The position numbers and the translations under genes were made by a program. A DNA stretch of 41,389 bases. Origin: Deltaproteobacteria bacterium Ga0077550 (GTDB taxonomy: Bacteria > Myxococcota_A > Polyangia > Nannocystales > Nannocystaceae). Positions 1 through 7,565 of this stretch are shown here, piece by piece. Position 1 is the stretch's first letter. The number at the start of each line of letters is the position of its first letter. The stretch lies in NCBI GenBank assembly GCA_001464385.1, contig LNFB01000024.1:1-41389 (forward strand), read 5' to 3'. Below the pieces are notes generated by a model, which saw only the letters and a list, made by a program, of their open reading frames with translations, did no database searches and was not told the DNA's origin.

Positions 1-373
1 GGTTCGGGGGGGATGAGCTGCGGGGGATCGGGGAGAGGGGGAATGTCGACGGGAGGGCCGGCGCGGAGTTCGGGATGAGCGACGACCTGCGTCGGATGTT
101 CGTGGGCGTCGGCGAGGAGGTCGCGGTCGAGGTCGTGGTGCACGAGTCGGTGCGCGGGGCCAGGAAGAGGCTGCCGGTGCTGGAGAAGGCGGTGCCGGGG
201 GTGGAGGAGAGACGGGGGGAGGTGCGGTCAGGAGCGGGATTGTTTCGGCTGGGGGAGGAGTGAGATGAATGCGATTCGCTCTCATCTTCCGAGCGGGAGG
301 GGCCGACCCGAGGTGTCGGCCCGTTGCTCCGGCGAGGGTGACCCTGCGACCGACCGCGGCGGTCGATGAGCGA
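1..373. other. No confident gene; purine-rich start of window
   Basis: No gene can be supported here. The plus strand is very G-rich and one plus-strand frame stays open from the window edge to a stop at 261-263. Its peptide is rich in Gly, Glu, Arg and Val and shows no domain. It could be the tail of a gene lying outside the window or chance openness in G-rich DNA. A perfect hairpin lies at 300-322, listed separately. Confidence 0.5.
300..322. terminator. Perfect 8-bp hairpin, possible terminator
   Basis: GGGCCGAC at 300-307 pairs perfectly with GTCGGCCC at 315-322 around a 7-nt loop. It lies about 50 bp beyond the stop of the minus-strand gene that ends at 374. No T-run follows on either strand, so it is not a textbook intrinsic terminator. 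A transcription-end or RNA-stabilising role is inferred from position only. Confidence 0.3.
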
Positions 374-886
374 TCACACTTTCTTCTGGTCGTACGTCGC
401 GGGGTGGGCCGTGCCGGAGATGGTGACCGAGAAGGTGGTGGGGAGGAGCGAGATCTCCACCATGGAGTTTGCGCTGGACTCGTGGAAGTCCTGCTGGAGT
501 TGTCCCGTGATCAAGTTGTTGCTCTCGTCGAGGAACGAGATGAACCAGTAGTCACTCTTGCCCTTGGCCGTCGTGAAATTGCATGCGGGAGCATCTCCGT
601 TGTTTTCGAGCGTCTCCGCGTGGCCGGTGACCGTCGGCACGCTCTCGCAGTAGTGTTGGTAGGCGACGTTGGTGATGGCGTAGTTCGTGTTGTTGGCCAG
701 TTCCATCGTGCCGGTCCAGGTTTGGGTGATGCCGCCGACTGGTGATCCGCTTTGTGTGGTCATGGCTTCCTCTGTGGATTGGGGCGAGTGCTGGACCTCG
801 GCGGGATGCCGCGTCTCAGATGCCTCCATTGGTGTCATCGGCGGACCGAGCGATTGCAGAATCTCGAGGGCGTCCACGGTGAGCAT
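374..886 (-). CDS. Hypothetical protein, 170 aa, beta-rich, no signal peptide
   Basis: I do not recognise the family. The ATG at 886 gives 170 aa; a TTG at 901 would add five residues and an internal ATG (residues MTTQSG) could also be the start. There is no signal peptide. From about residue 45 the protein alternates Thr/Asn/Ser with hydrophobic residues, as in a beta-sandwich, and holds two Cys (in QHYCES and PACNF). The sequence has more A/T and looser third-position bias than the kinase gene nearby, which may mean a horizontally acquired gene. It lies downstream of another small orphan gene on the same strand, but a strong hairpin between them argues against simple co-transcription. Coding status is fairly likely; function is unknown. 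Confidence 0.6.
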   Translation of the reverse strand: MLTVDALEILQSLGPPMTPMEASETRHPAEVQHSPQSTEEAMTTQSGSPVGGITQTWTGTMELANNTNYAITNVAYQHYCESVPTVTGHAETLENNGDAPACNFTTAKGKSDYWFISFLDESNNLITGQLQQDFHESSANSMVEISLLPTTFSVTISGTAHPATYDQKKV

Positions 887-904
887 GGTCGAGGTGCGCA
901 AACG

Positions 905-944
905 CCAAGATGGAGGCCCGCGGCGTCGCGGGTCTCCATCTTGG
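905..944 (-). terminator. Strong hairpin between two minus-strand genes
   Basis: CCAAGATGGAG (905-915) pairs with CTCCATCTTGG (934-944). The stem continues through a G/T wobble (916, 933) into CCCGCG/CGCGGG with a 4-nt loop, about 18 pairs in all. On the minus strand it begins about 22 nt after the stop of the gene ending at 966 and is followed by a short TTT. It probably ends that transcript; an attenuator for the next gene is the alternative. Confidence 0.6.
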
Positions 945-965
945 TCTGACTGGTCCGAATCGACG

Positions 966-1391
966 TCAGGTAGTACTGGGACGGATCACCTTGATCTTCG
1001 GGTCGCCAGTCCTGAGCCTGTGGGGGGCCTGGGATTCGATCTGGATGAAGAGCTGGGGTACGCCGGATTCACGCGATACATCGAACGTCTGGGAGCCGTT
1101 CAACGTCACGGGTGTCCCTCCTTCCTCGGTGCTCACCTTGATTAACCAGCCCTTGGTGGCAGGGAAGCTCAGAGTCAGGGACTTCAATCCTCCGGAACTG
1201 TCTTCGATTTCGAGGCCATCGGCGAAGGGAGAGGTCTCCCCGAACCCGAACATTTGGAGGGTGTCCAACGGGCCGGCGTGCCTGAAGGCCATCTGGACGA
1301 TCAGCGGGAACTGGTCGCCGTCGCTGACGGGCGTGAAGGTTATGGTTTCTCGAGTCTCGCCGGGGGGCAACGTCAGGGTGTAGCGCGACAT
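966..1391 (-). CDS. Hypothetical protein, 141 aa, beta-rich, no signal peptide
   Basis: I do not recognise this family. I chose the ATG at 1391 (MSRYTLTLPPGET), with an AGGA-like site about 10 nt upstream; a GTG at 1412 would add seven residues. The protein is acidic and beta-rich, with strand-like pairs such as TLTLPPGETRETITF and IKVIRPSTT at the C-terminus, and no Cys. It has no signal peptide or membrane segment, so it is probably cytoplasmic or released by another route. It is transcribed divergently from the kinase at 1541 across about 150 bp. Base use is less GC-biased than the kinase gene, like its minus-strand neighbour, so the two may have arrived together. Confidence 0.6.
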   Translation of the reverse strand: MSRYTLTLPPGETRETITFTPVSDGDQFPLIVQMAFRHAGPLDTLQMFGFGETSPFADGLEIEDSSGGLKSLTLSFPATKGWLIKVSTEEGGTPVTLNGSQTFDVSRESGVPQLFIQIESQAPHRLRTGDPKIKVIRPSTT

Positions 1392-1540
1392 GGTCTCGGT
1401 ATCCTGCCCCACGGTGACCCGCGGCAGCCAGGCGATCGCCGAAACTCCGAGATTTCTTCGCCCCGTCCATCTCCCCGCTCCCCACCGCTCCTCCCCGCTC
1501 AGCGCGAGCAGCGCACGGGCGTTCGTGATTCACTACCCCC

Positions 1541-4162
1541 GTGCCCGCCGATTCCACCGAGTCGCACCCGTTGGGGGGCCTCGGCCCCGCGCCGGCCGAC
1601 TCGCTGCGGGCCGACTTGATGCATCGACGCCTGCGTGAGCGCATGTTCGGCGAGGCGAGCCTGCCGCCCACGATCGCCCGCTTTCGCGTGCTCGAGCGGA
1701 TCGCCAGTGGTGGCATGGGGACGGTGTATTCGGCGTGGGACGAGGGCTTGGCGCGCTCGGTCGCGCTCAAGCTGCTGCACGAGCACGCGGGCGACGAGCT
1801 GGTCTGCGAGGCGCAGGCGCTGGCTCGAATCGCGCACCCGAACGTCGTCTCGGTGTTCGAGGTCGGGGTGCACGAGGGCCGGGTGTGGCTGGCGATGGAG
1901 TACGTGCCCGGCCAGACGCTGCGGGCCTGGCAGGGCACGGATCCGCCCCGAAGCGAGCGACTCGTCCATTGGATCGCGGCCGGTCGCGGGCTCGCGGCCG
2001 TGCATGCGGCGGGGCTGATCCACCGCGACGTCAAGCCCGACAACGTTCTGCTCGGGGCCGACGGTCGCGTTCGCCTGGTGGACTTCGGCTTGGTGCTCGC
2101 GGGCGAGCACGCAGGCACGTCCGAGTCGGAGCGCAGCTCGATGTCGACGCGGCGGGTCGGCTTCGCAGGCACGCGTGCCTACGCGCCGCCCGAGCAGCTC
2201 GCGGGCATCGAGCTCGATGCTCGGGCCGATCAATACGCCCTGTGCGTGAGCATCTGGGAGGCGTTGGCGGGCGCGCTGCCCGAGCGGGACGAGGCGGGGC
2301 GCGTCCGAGCGGCCATCCCCGAGCTGGGCCGGCGGATCGGCGACGCGCTGCGTCGCGGCTTGGCGGCCGAGCCGGACGCGCGTTGGCCGAGCGTCGACGC
2401 GCTGCTCGACGCGCTCGCGCCCCGTGCACACAGGGCCGGGGTCGCGCTCGGCCTCGTGCTCGCCAGCAGTCTGGGACTCGGCCTCGGGCTCGCGCTCGCG
2501 GACGATCCTCCGACGCCCGGCGACCTGTGTGCGCTCGCGGGCACGCAGCTCGGCGCGGGCGCGGCCGACGGATTGGCCGCCGGCGAGCTGCGGACCACGG
2601 CGCAGGAGTGGATCGGCGAGTGGACACGGGTGTCGCGCGAGGCGTGCGAGGCCGACGTGTCCGAGGCCGTCGACGACCAGCGCAGCGCGTGCCTCGAGCG
2701 GCGACGGCTCGAGCTCGTGGGTCTGCTCGACCACCTCGCCGGCGTGCACGGGGGCGAGCAGGAACTCGACCTGCGTCGGCTCGAGCTCGGTGACCCGAGG
2801 GCGTGTCTGCGCGGCCCCGAAGAGGCGCTCGCGATCCCGACCGCCCACGCGCGTGCGATCGGCGAGCTGCGTGGCTCACTCGCCGCGCTCGAGCTCCGGC
2901 GCGACGAGCCGGCCCTCGAGTTGGTCGACGAGGCGCGTCCGCTGCTCTCACAGGCGGAGGAGCTTGGGTGGCCGCCGCTCGTCGCCGAGGCTGCGCTGAC
3001 GCTCGCCGACCTCGACCTGCGCGCCAACGAGCGCGAGGAGGCGCTCACGTTGGCGGAGCGTGCGCTCGAGATCGCCGAGGGTGAGCGCCAGACCGAGCTG
3101 ATCGCCCGCGCCTGGCAGACGCTCGGGCAGATCGAGCTCGACCTCGATCTCGACCCCGACGTGGCCGAGATGGCGTGGAAGCGCGAGCGAGCCGCGCTCG
3201 AGCGGCTCGAGCCGCGGCCGCTCGATCTCGGGCGACTCGCGGTCCGACGCGCGTCGATCGCCGGCCTGCGCGGTGATGGGCACGCGATCGAGGCCGCGCT
3301 GCGCAAGGCGGTCGCAGCGTTCGAGGGCGCCAGCCTGGGCGGGCGCCTGCAGCTGGTCGCCACACTCGATCGCTTGGCCTTCGTCATCCGCTCGGCCGGT
3401 CCCGTGCGCAGCGACGAGGCTGCGGCGATCGAGGCGCGTGCGCGCATGCTCGAGCGCGAGCTCGGCGACGAACGCGAACGGGGGCCAGGGGATGCCAGCG
3501 GGGCCTACGAAGCCTGGACGGCCTACGAGTCCGCGCTCGGTCGCGGCGACCTGGATGCGGCGCACGCTTCGCTCGCGGAGGCGCTGGTTGGATACGAGCG
3601 CTCGGCCGGGCGCGAGAGCCTGCAGGTCGCCAAGACGCTCGTCGCGTCGGCCCACGTCCTCGACGCGATGGGGCGGTTCGACGAAGCCGAGGCGTATGCG
3701 CGGCGCGCCGACGAGATCTGTCTCGCGCGGCTCGGGCCCGACCATCCGCAGCGCACCGCCTCGCTCTCGGCCCTCGGCACGGTCGCATTCCGCCGCGGCG
3801 ACGCGCACGCAGCGATCCAAGCGTTTCGCATCGTGTTGCGGATCGAGCAGCGGCAGCCCAGCGATCGCGGCGTCAACGTCGGGATGGCGCACAGCAATCT
3901 CGCCGAGGCGATGCTCCAGGGCGGTGAATGGGGCGAGGCACGCAAGCACGCCGAGCTCGCGCTGAGCGAGCTCGGGTCGGCCTTGCCCCCCGACCACGCC
4001 GATCTGGCCTATCCGCTCAAGGCGCTCGGCGGGGCGTTGCTGGAGGCCGGTGATCGAGACGCCGCCGAGCGCCACCTGACGCGGGCACTCGCGCTGACGA
4101 GCGGGTCGGAGATCGAGGCGAGCGAGATTCGGGCCCTGCTCGCGCGCGCACAGGGGCGCTGA
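1541..4162 (+). CDS. Ser/Thr protein kinase with membrane anchor and TPR region
   Basis: This 873-aa protein is a Hanks-type Ser/Thr kinase. The kinase domain spans about residues 48-292: Gly loop IASGGMGTVY (54-63), ATP-binding Lys in VALKLL (K77), catalytic HRDVKPDN (161-168), DFG (181-183) and a GTRAYAPPEQ activation segment (210-219). All core catalytic residues are present, so it should be active. A single membrane span (about 299-320, Leu/Gly/Ala-rich) puts the kinase inside and the rest outside. The outer part, about 330-873, is almost all helix and contains TPR-like units (for example around residues 690-860). The GTG at 1541 was chosen; an ATG at 1619 is an alternative. The sigma gene begins 14 bp after the stop, so the two are likely one operon. 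The TPR region probably senses or binds a partner (inference). Confidence 0.93.
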   Translation: MPADSTESHPLGGLGPAPADSLRADLMHRRLRERMFGEASLPPTIARFRVLERIASGGMGTVYSAWDEGLARSVALKLLHEHAGDELVCEAQALARIAHPNVVSVFEVGVHEGRVWLAMEYVPGQTLRAWQGTDPPRSERLVHWIAAGRGLAAVHAAGLIHRDVKPDNVLLGADGRVRLVDFGLVLAGEHAGTSESERSSMSTRRVGFAGTRAYAPPEQLAGIELDARADQYALCVSIWEALAGALPERDEAGRVRAAIPELGRRIGDALRRGLAAEPDARWPSVDALLDALAPRAHRAGVALGLVLASSLGLGLGLALADDPPTPGDLCALAGTQLGAGAADGLAAGELRTTAQEWIGEWTRVSREACEADVSEAVDDQRSACLERRRLELVGLLDHLAGVHGGEQELDLRRLELGDPRACLRGPEEALAIPTAHARAIGELRGSLAALELRRDEPALELVDEARPLLSQAEELGWPPLVAEAALTLADLDLRANEREEALTLAERALEIAEGERQTELIARAWQTLGQIELDLDLDPDVAEMAWKRERAALERLEPRPLDLGRLAVRRASIAGLRGDGHAIEAALRKAVAAFEGASLGGRLQLVATLDRLAFVIRSAGPVRSDEAAAIEARARMLERELGDERERGPGDASGAYEAWTAYESALGRGDLDAAHASLAEALVGYERSAGRESLQVAKTLVASAHVLDAMGRFDEAEAYARRADEICLARLGPDHPQRTASLSALGTVAFRRGDAHAAIQAFRIVLRIEQRQPSDRGVNVGMAHSNLAEAMLQGGEWGEARKHAELALSELGSALPPDHADLAYPLKALGGALLEAGDRDAAERHLTRALALTSGSEIEASEIRALLARAQGR

Positions 4163-4176
4163 TAGACTCTGGTCGC

Positions 4177-4800
4177 TTGACCGGCAACGATCACGAGTTG
4201 CTGACGGCCTGGAGCACGGGCGATCGCCGTGCCGGGGCTGCGCTCTTCGACCGCCACTTCGCCAGCATCCGCCGCTTCTTCATAAACAAGGCCTGCACCG
4301 AGGGCGAGGTCGAGGAGCTCGTGCAGCGCTCCTTCGTGGCCGCGCTCGAGTCGGCCGGGCGCTTTCGCGGCGACGCGAACGTCAGAACCTGGCTGATCTC
4401 CATCGCGCGCAACATCCAGCGCGAGTGGATCCGCGAGGTCATGCGCGAGGCCGTCGATCGTGTCGAGCCCGACGCGATGTGCAGCGAGCGGCTCGGGCCC
4501 GGCATCTCCACGGGGCTCGACGTCCAGCGCGAGCAGCAGATCCTGTTGACCGCGCTGCGCCGCCAGCCGATTGAGCAGCAGACGCTGCTGGAGCTGTTCT
4601 ACTGGGAGGAGCTGACGGCGAGCGAGCTGGCGGAGGTGTTCGGGGTCCCGGAAGGCACGATCCGCACCCGTCTGCGCAAGGCCAAGCTCGACCTGCGCGG
4701 GACGATCGATACGCTCGCCCGCACGCCGGAGGAGCTCGATTCGACGCGCAGTGGGCTCGAGGGCTGGGCGCGCGGGCTACGGGACAAGCTCGCGATCTGA
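4177..4800 (+). CDS. ECF-like RNA polymerase sigma factor
   Basis: This 207-aa protein has the two-domain layout of an extracytoplasmic-function sigma factor. Region 2 is seen around residues 20-90 (ALFDRHFASIRRFF, then EELVQRSFVAALE and FRGDANVRTWLISIARN). Region 4 is at about 125-175, with the helix-turn-helix ELAEVFGVPEGTIRTRLRKA. It should direct RNA polymerase to a specific promoter set. The start is a TTG at 4177, only 14 bp after the kinase stop, so expression is probably coupled to that kinase. No anti-sigma gene is adjacent; control may come from the kinase by phosphorylation, which is inferred. Its C-terminus is clearly related to the broken sigma remnant at 6606-6833, suggesting a past duplication nearby. 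Confidence 0.92.
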   Translation: MTGNDHELLTAWSTGDRRAGAALFDRHFASIRRFFINKACTEGEVEELVQRSFVAALESAGRFRGDANVRTWLISIARNIQREWIREVMREAVDRVEPDAMCSERLGPGISTGLDVQREQQILLTALRRQPIEQQTLLELFYWEELTASELAEVFGVPEGTIRTRLRKAKLDLRGTIDTLARTPEELDSTRSGLEGWARGLRDKLAI

Positions 4801-4826
4801 CGGGCTCCGAAGACGCGGGAATGACA

Positions 4827-4841
4827 GGGGCGGACGGCCCC
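4827..4841 (+). terminator. Weak hairpin after sigma gene
   Basis: GGGGC (4827-4831) pairs with GCCCC (4837-4841) around a 5-nt loop, and a short TTT lies about 10 nt further on, 30-50 bp past the sigma-factor stop. The stem is short and such pairs are common in GC-rich DNA, so this is tentative. Confidence 0.25.
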
Positions 4842-4911
4842 CTCCCGACTTTCTCGCGCGACCCTGATCCTATTGCGCCCGCGGGGGACTACCCATGAAG
4901 TGGCCAATGCA

Positions 4912-5373
4912 ATGACCCTTCGGCCCGTCGTTCTCGCGATGCTGGTGTGGTGCGCTGGCTGTTCGTGCGAGCTCTCGCTCGACGACTCCGCCGACGAACC
5001 GTGCGCTCTGTTCGGCACCGCGTGTCCCGACGGCACGTGCGTGGTCGCGCCGCTCGGCGGCGAGGAGTGCTGTGGCTTCGGTGGCGAGTGCCCGCCGTGC
5101 GACGGCGCCTGGATCGCGCTCGAGTGCCCCGATGGCACGTGTGTGTCGGTCATCGATCCCGATGCGTGCTGCTCGCACGGTGGCGCGTGCGATCCGGGTG
5201 ACGATGACCCGCCGCATCGAAGCAGCGACGCGGGCGAGGCGAGCGACGCGACGACGGTGACGTCGGAGGAGAGCTCGACCACGATCGAAGGCGAGAGCAG
5301 CGAGAACACGCACTCGACCGGGTCGAGCGGTACGGCGGGGGAGGACGCGGGCAGCAGCGACGCCGGTACGTAG
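4912..5373 (+). CDS. Cys-rich lipoprotein with internal repeat
   Basis: This is a 153-aa predicted lipoprotein. The ATG at 4912 gives a short lipoprotein signal (MTLRPVVLAMLVWCAGC) with the modified Cys at residue 17. An in-frame TTG at 4873 exists but would add a charged leader. The mature part carries two related Cys-rich units, each built on CPDGTCV followed by a CC pair and GG-C (about residues 35-65 and 70-95). This suggests an internal duplication and a small disulfide-stabilised domain. The last 50 residues are a Ser/Thr/Asp/Glu/Gly tail with no structure. It is probably displayed on the outer membrane. It follows the kinase/sigma pair by 111 bp and may be a target of that sigma factor (inference). 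Confidence 0.8.
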   Translation: MTLRPVVLAMLVWCAGCSCELSLDDSADEPCALFGTACPDGTCVVAPLGGEECCGFGGECPPCDGAWIALECPDGTCVSVIDPDACCSHGGACDPGDDDPPHRSSDAGEASDATTVTSEESSTTIEGESSENTHSTGSSGTAGEDAGSSDAGT

Positions 5374-5437
5374 GGTGGCCAACGGGATCGTCGTGCTCGC
5401 CGCGACGGCCGGCGGCGTCGCGCGTGTGGTGGCGTTC

Positions 5438-5473
5438 CACCACGACCCCGCCTTGGTCGCGCGGTTCGAGTCG
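5438..5473. repeat. 36-bp direct repeat, copy 1
   Basis: This 36-bp stretch recurs at 6199-6234 in the same orientation with only two mismatches (34/36). The two copies bracket the DUF4291 gene; this copy begins 8 bp beyond its stop codon. Inside it CCACGAC (5441-5447) and GTCGTGG (5470-5476) form an inverted pair. In the plus frame both copies read ARVV-x-HHDPALVARFES, so they may be relics of a duplicated coding segment rather than recombination sites. Confidence 0.75.
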
Positions 5474-5480
5474 TGGACGC

Positions 5481-6131
5481 TCACGGTCTCCCGTGATCGA
5501 GCTGCAGCAGGGCCGCCGTGGCAGCGTCGCTCACCGGGTACACGCGTTCGCGAGGTGTGTGGAGTCGGTCGAGCTCGCCCGCGACCACGTGGCGACGTTG
5601 CTCGGCCACGAACTCCGATATGTCCTCGATCTCCACGATCCACTCTCGCGCGTACCTGGCGAGGGCGGCCCGTCGAAGCCCGAGCTGCAGCGCACGTCGG
5701 TCGAGCTTCTGCCCCGAGGGCCCATGGTCGGGATCCCACTGCAGTCGGACGTCCGACGCTGCGACCGCGTCCTGCCAAGCCTGCGCGTCCGCGAAAGGGC
5801 TGCCAGAGAACGCGGAATGGACGGCACCGCGGAGAATCTCATCGAACGCGCCGCGCCACAGTCGCACCGCGAGCACGACCTCCTGTCCCTCGGACTGCCC
5901 CCAGTTGCTTCGATACATCATCCACATGAAGTTGGGCTTGATCCAGCTCATGCGGCCGAGGCTGAAGTCACCGCCGAAGTACCCATGGGTCGCGGCGAAA
6001 TGACCGATCGTCGGCCGATAGGCCTGGTACACGACGACGGAATCCCCGTCGAAGCTCGCGAGGATCACCCGCCCGCTGTCCGGCCAGTGCTCCTTCGCCT
6101 GGGTGAGATACGGTTCGACTGCGAGTTTCAT
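5481..6131 (-). CDS. DUF4291 family protein
   Basis: The 216-aa protein matches the DUF4291 pattern closely: VVVYQAYRPTIGHFA (about 28-42), GGDFSLGRMSWIKPNFMWMM (about 49-68) and a C-terminal helical part with LQWDPDHGP. The family is about 190-210 aa, widespread and biochemically uncharacterised. The ATG at 6131 (MKLAVEPYL) is chosen because the longer open frame upstream is low-complexity Arg/Ala/Pro without support. There is no signal peptide, so it is cytoplasmic. The gene sits alone between two copies of a 36-bp direct repeat and antisense to its plus-strand neighbours, which suggests insertion of a single-gene unit. Function is unknown. Confidence 0.9.
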   Translation of the reverse strand: MKLAVEPYLTQAKEHWPDSGRVILASFDGDSVVVYQAYRPTIGHFAATHGYFGGDFSLGRMSWIKPNFMWMMYRSNWGQSEGQEVVLAVRLWRGAFDEILRGAVHSAFSGSPFADAQAWQDAVAASDVRLQWDPDHGPSGQKLDRRALQLGLRRAALARYAREWIVEIEDISEFVAEQRRHVVAGELDRLHTPRERVYPVSDAATAALLQLDHGRP

Positions 6132-6198
6132 CGATGCCGCGTCTCGACGTGGCCCCGGACGGTCACCCCGCTCCAGGGTAGCCGCTCGTGTCGTCGGG

Positions 6199-6234
6199 CA
6201 CCACGACCCGGCCTTGGTCGCGCGATTCGAGTCG
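6199..6234. repeat. 36-bp direct repeat, copy 2
   Basis: Second copy of the repeat at 5438-5473 (34/36 identical, same orientation), starting 68 bp upstream of the DUF4291 start. A shorter related string (TGGTCGCGCGATTCG) occurs a third time at 6426-6440. The spacing between the two full copies is 761 bp. Confidence 0.75.
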
Positions 6235-6265
6235 CCTCGCCGCCGACGCGCCGAGGCCATCGACC

Positions 6266-6463
6266 TCACTTGGGTGCGGGCTTCGGCGCCTCCGGTCCGA
6301 ACCCGCGGTGACGACCGGCGCCGATGTCGACGCCGTAGTCGCCGGTGCCGGACTCGCCGTCGCCGTGGGCCGTCGACGTCTGGGGGATGCGTGGCCAGCT
6401 CGGCGTGGTCTCGCGGATGCGCTTCTGGTCGCGCGATTCGTCGGTGTCTCGCGAACGTGCCAT
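6266..6463 (-). CDS. Small hypothetical protein, 65 aa
   Basis: This ATG-started 65-aa frame begins MARSRDTDESRDQKRIRE and ends PEAPKPAPK. I do not recognise it. About 85% of its codons end in G or C, as expected of real genes here, and the product is not the Arg/Ala-only composition typical of shadow frames. It has a charged N-terminal half and a Gly/Asp-rich middle, with no Cys, signal peptide or membrane span. No good ribosome-binding site is visible. It lies upstream of the DUF4291 gene on the same strand, 134 bp away, with a repeat copy between. It may be a genuine small gene, a leader-like ORF or the tail of a decayed gene. Confidence 0.4.
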   Translation of the reverse strand: MARSRDTDESRDQKRIRETTPSWPRIPQTSTAHGDGESGTGDYGVDIGAGRHRGFGPEAPKPAPK

Positions 6464-6605
6464 GCCGGGAGGGTTGCAAGGGGGACGCCATGCCGCCCGT
6501 CCACCGAAGCGCTGCGTACCGGAAGCCGCCCGGCGCAGCGACGTCACACCGCGCCGTCGCGCACGGGACACCCGCGCAATCGATTGCGCCCCGACCCGTA
6601 CCACC
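6464..6605. other. Gene-free degenerate segment before sigma remnant
   Basis: No gene is supported in this stretch. It lies where the N-terminal half of the sigma factor whose tail starts at about 6606 would be expected, but none of its three plus-strand frames reads as sigma region 2. I read it as decayed or replaced sequence. Confidence 0.4.
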
Positions 6606-6833
6606 CGCGTGCTGCTCGAGCTGCACGACTGGGAGAAGCTCGCGGGCCCCGAGCTCGCAGAGATCCTCGGCGTGCCCGAGGGCACCGTGCGCACGCGGCT
6701 GCGCCGGGCCAAGCAGCTGCTGCTGGAGCGCATCGACGCGCTCGCCCAGGGCGGGCCGCTCGCGACCCTCGAGGTCGATCTCGACGGCTGGGCCGAAGCG
6801 CTGCGGGCCAAGATGGCCTGCGCGAGCCGCTGA
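6606..6833 (+). pseudogene. ECF sigma factor remnant (region 4 only)
   Basis: The frame reads RVLLELHDWEKLAGPELAEI then LGVPEGTVRTRLRRAK and ends DGWAEALRAKMACASR. This aligns along its length with the last 80 residues of the intact sigma factor at 4177-4800 (LLELFYWEELTASELAEVFG, VPEGTIRTRLRKAK, EGWARGLRDK). Region 2 and the linker are missing: the in-frame sequence upstream is unrelated Arg/Pro-rich. There is no start codon in a sensible place. It is therefore the 3' third of a sigma gene, left by deletion or rearrangement. The secreted protein at 6880 follows at 46 bp, and was perhaps once its operon partner. Confidence 0.8.
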
Positions 6834-6879
6834 CGCCGGCGATGCTGCGCGACCCCGAGGATCGGCGCATGCTCGTGGC

Positions 6880-7419
6880 GTGTTTCCCCGAGCCCGGCGG
6901 CTGTCGCTCGCCCTGGCCCTCGCGCTCGCGGGCACGATCGTCGCGGCGCCGACCGTCGCCCACGCGTGCACGTGTGCCCGCGCCGAGAAGCCCGACGTGA
7001 AGGCCTCGCTGGCCGGCGCAGCGCTCGTCGCCGAGGCCCGCGTCGACGCCCACGAGTTCCTCCGCGACGTCGGCTGGCGGACGCGCATCACCCTGCTGCG
7101 GACCTACAAGGGCGGCGACGCCGAGCGCGTCGAGATCACCGCGGCGAAGACCTGCGCGGTCGCGTTCGAGGTCGGCGCACGCTACCTCGTCTACGCCGAC
7201 GCGGACGGCGATGCGGGCTACACCACGACGTACTGCTCGCGCACCGCGACGCTCGCGGACGCGGCGGCCGATCTCGAGGCGCTGCGGCGGCTCGTGAAGG
7301 ACCCGATTGCCCACGCCGAGGTCGCGTCGCTGCTGACCCTCACGCTCGGTGGGTGGTCGAGCGATCCCGTGGTCCACGGGCTGCGGTTGCTCGCGCTGCT
7401 CCTGCACGCCGCGCGGTGA
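6880..7419 (+). CDS. Secreted TIMP/netrin-like domain protein
   Basis: This 179-aa protein has a clear signal peptide with predicted cleavage before a CTC motif (VAHA|CTCA, about residues 28-32). The GTG at 6880 is the only start giving a proper signal: Arg-containing n-region, then an Ala/Leu core. A mature protein starting C-x-C, followed by SLAGAALVAEARV and later YCSRTATLADAAADL, is the pattern of bacterial proteins related to the netrin/TIMP OB-like fold, where the N-terminal Cys pair forms disulfides. Cys also occur in KTCAVAF. In animals this fold inhibits metalloproteases; the bacterial role is not known. It follows a broken sigma remnant, so its original regulator may be lost. Confidence 0.72.
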   Translation: MFPRARRLSLALALALAGTIVAAPTVAHACTCARAEKPDVKASLAGAALVAEARVDAHEFLRDVGWRTRITLLRTYKGGDAERVEITAAKTCAVAFEVGARYLVYADADGDAGYTTTYCSRTATLADAAADLEALRRLVKDPIAHAEVASLLTLTLGGWSSDPVVHGLRLLALLLHAAR

Positions 7420-7477
7420 TCGGCGGTGTGATCGCCCCGGCGCACCGCTCGCCGCCGACGCCATGGGATGGTTTGCG

Positions 7478-7505
7478 GTGACGCGTCGAACCACCGCGCT
7501 ACAAT
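7478..7505 (+). promoter_or_regulatory. Candidate sigma-70-type promoter
   Basis: GTGACG at 7478-7483 (close to TTGACA) and TACAAT at 7500-7505 (close to TATAAT) are separated by 16 nt, and lie about 60 bp upstream of the lipoprotein start at 7566. This is a pattern match only. Confidence 0.35.
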
Positions 7506-7565
7506 GCCGACTTCCTCCGCCGGGGCTCCCTCGACGGCTTACACCTTACGCATCGAGACTCGAGC

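Noticed and set aside
75..263. Open plus-strand frame of 62 codons at the left edge
   Set aside because: It is G-rich, has no recognisable domain, and continues from outside the window, so neither start nor coding status can be supported.
5438..6234. Integron cassette with attC sites around DUF4291
   Set aside because: The repeats lack the attC core sequences and long imperfect palindrome, and no integrase gene is present.
6132..7091. N-terminal extension of the DUF4291 frame
   Set aside because: It crosses the small ORF, the sigma remnant and the secreted-protein gene antisense and has no DUF4291 similarity; the family begins at 6131.
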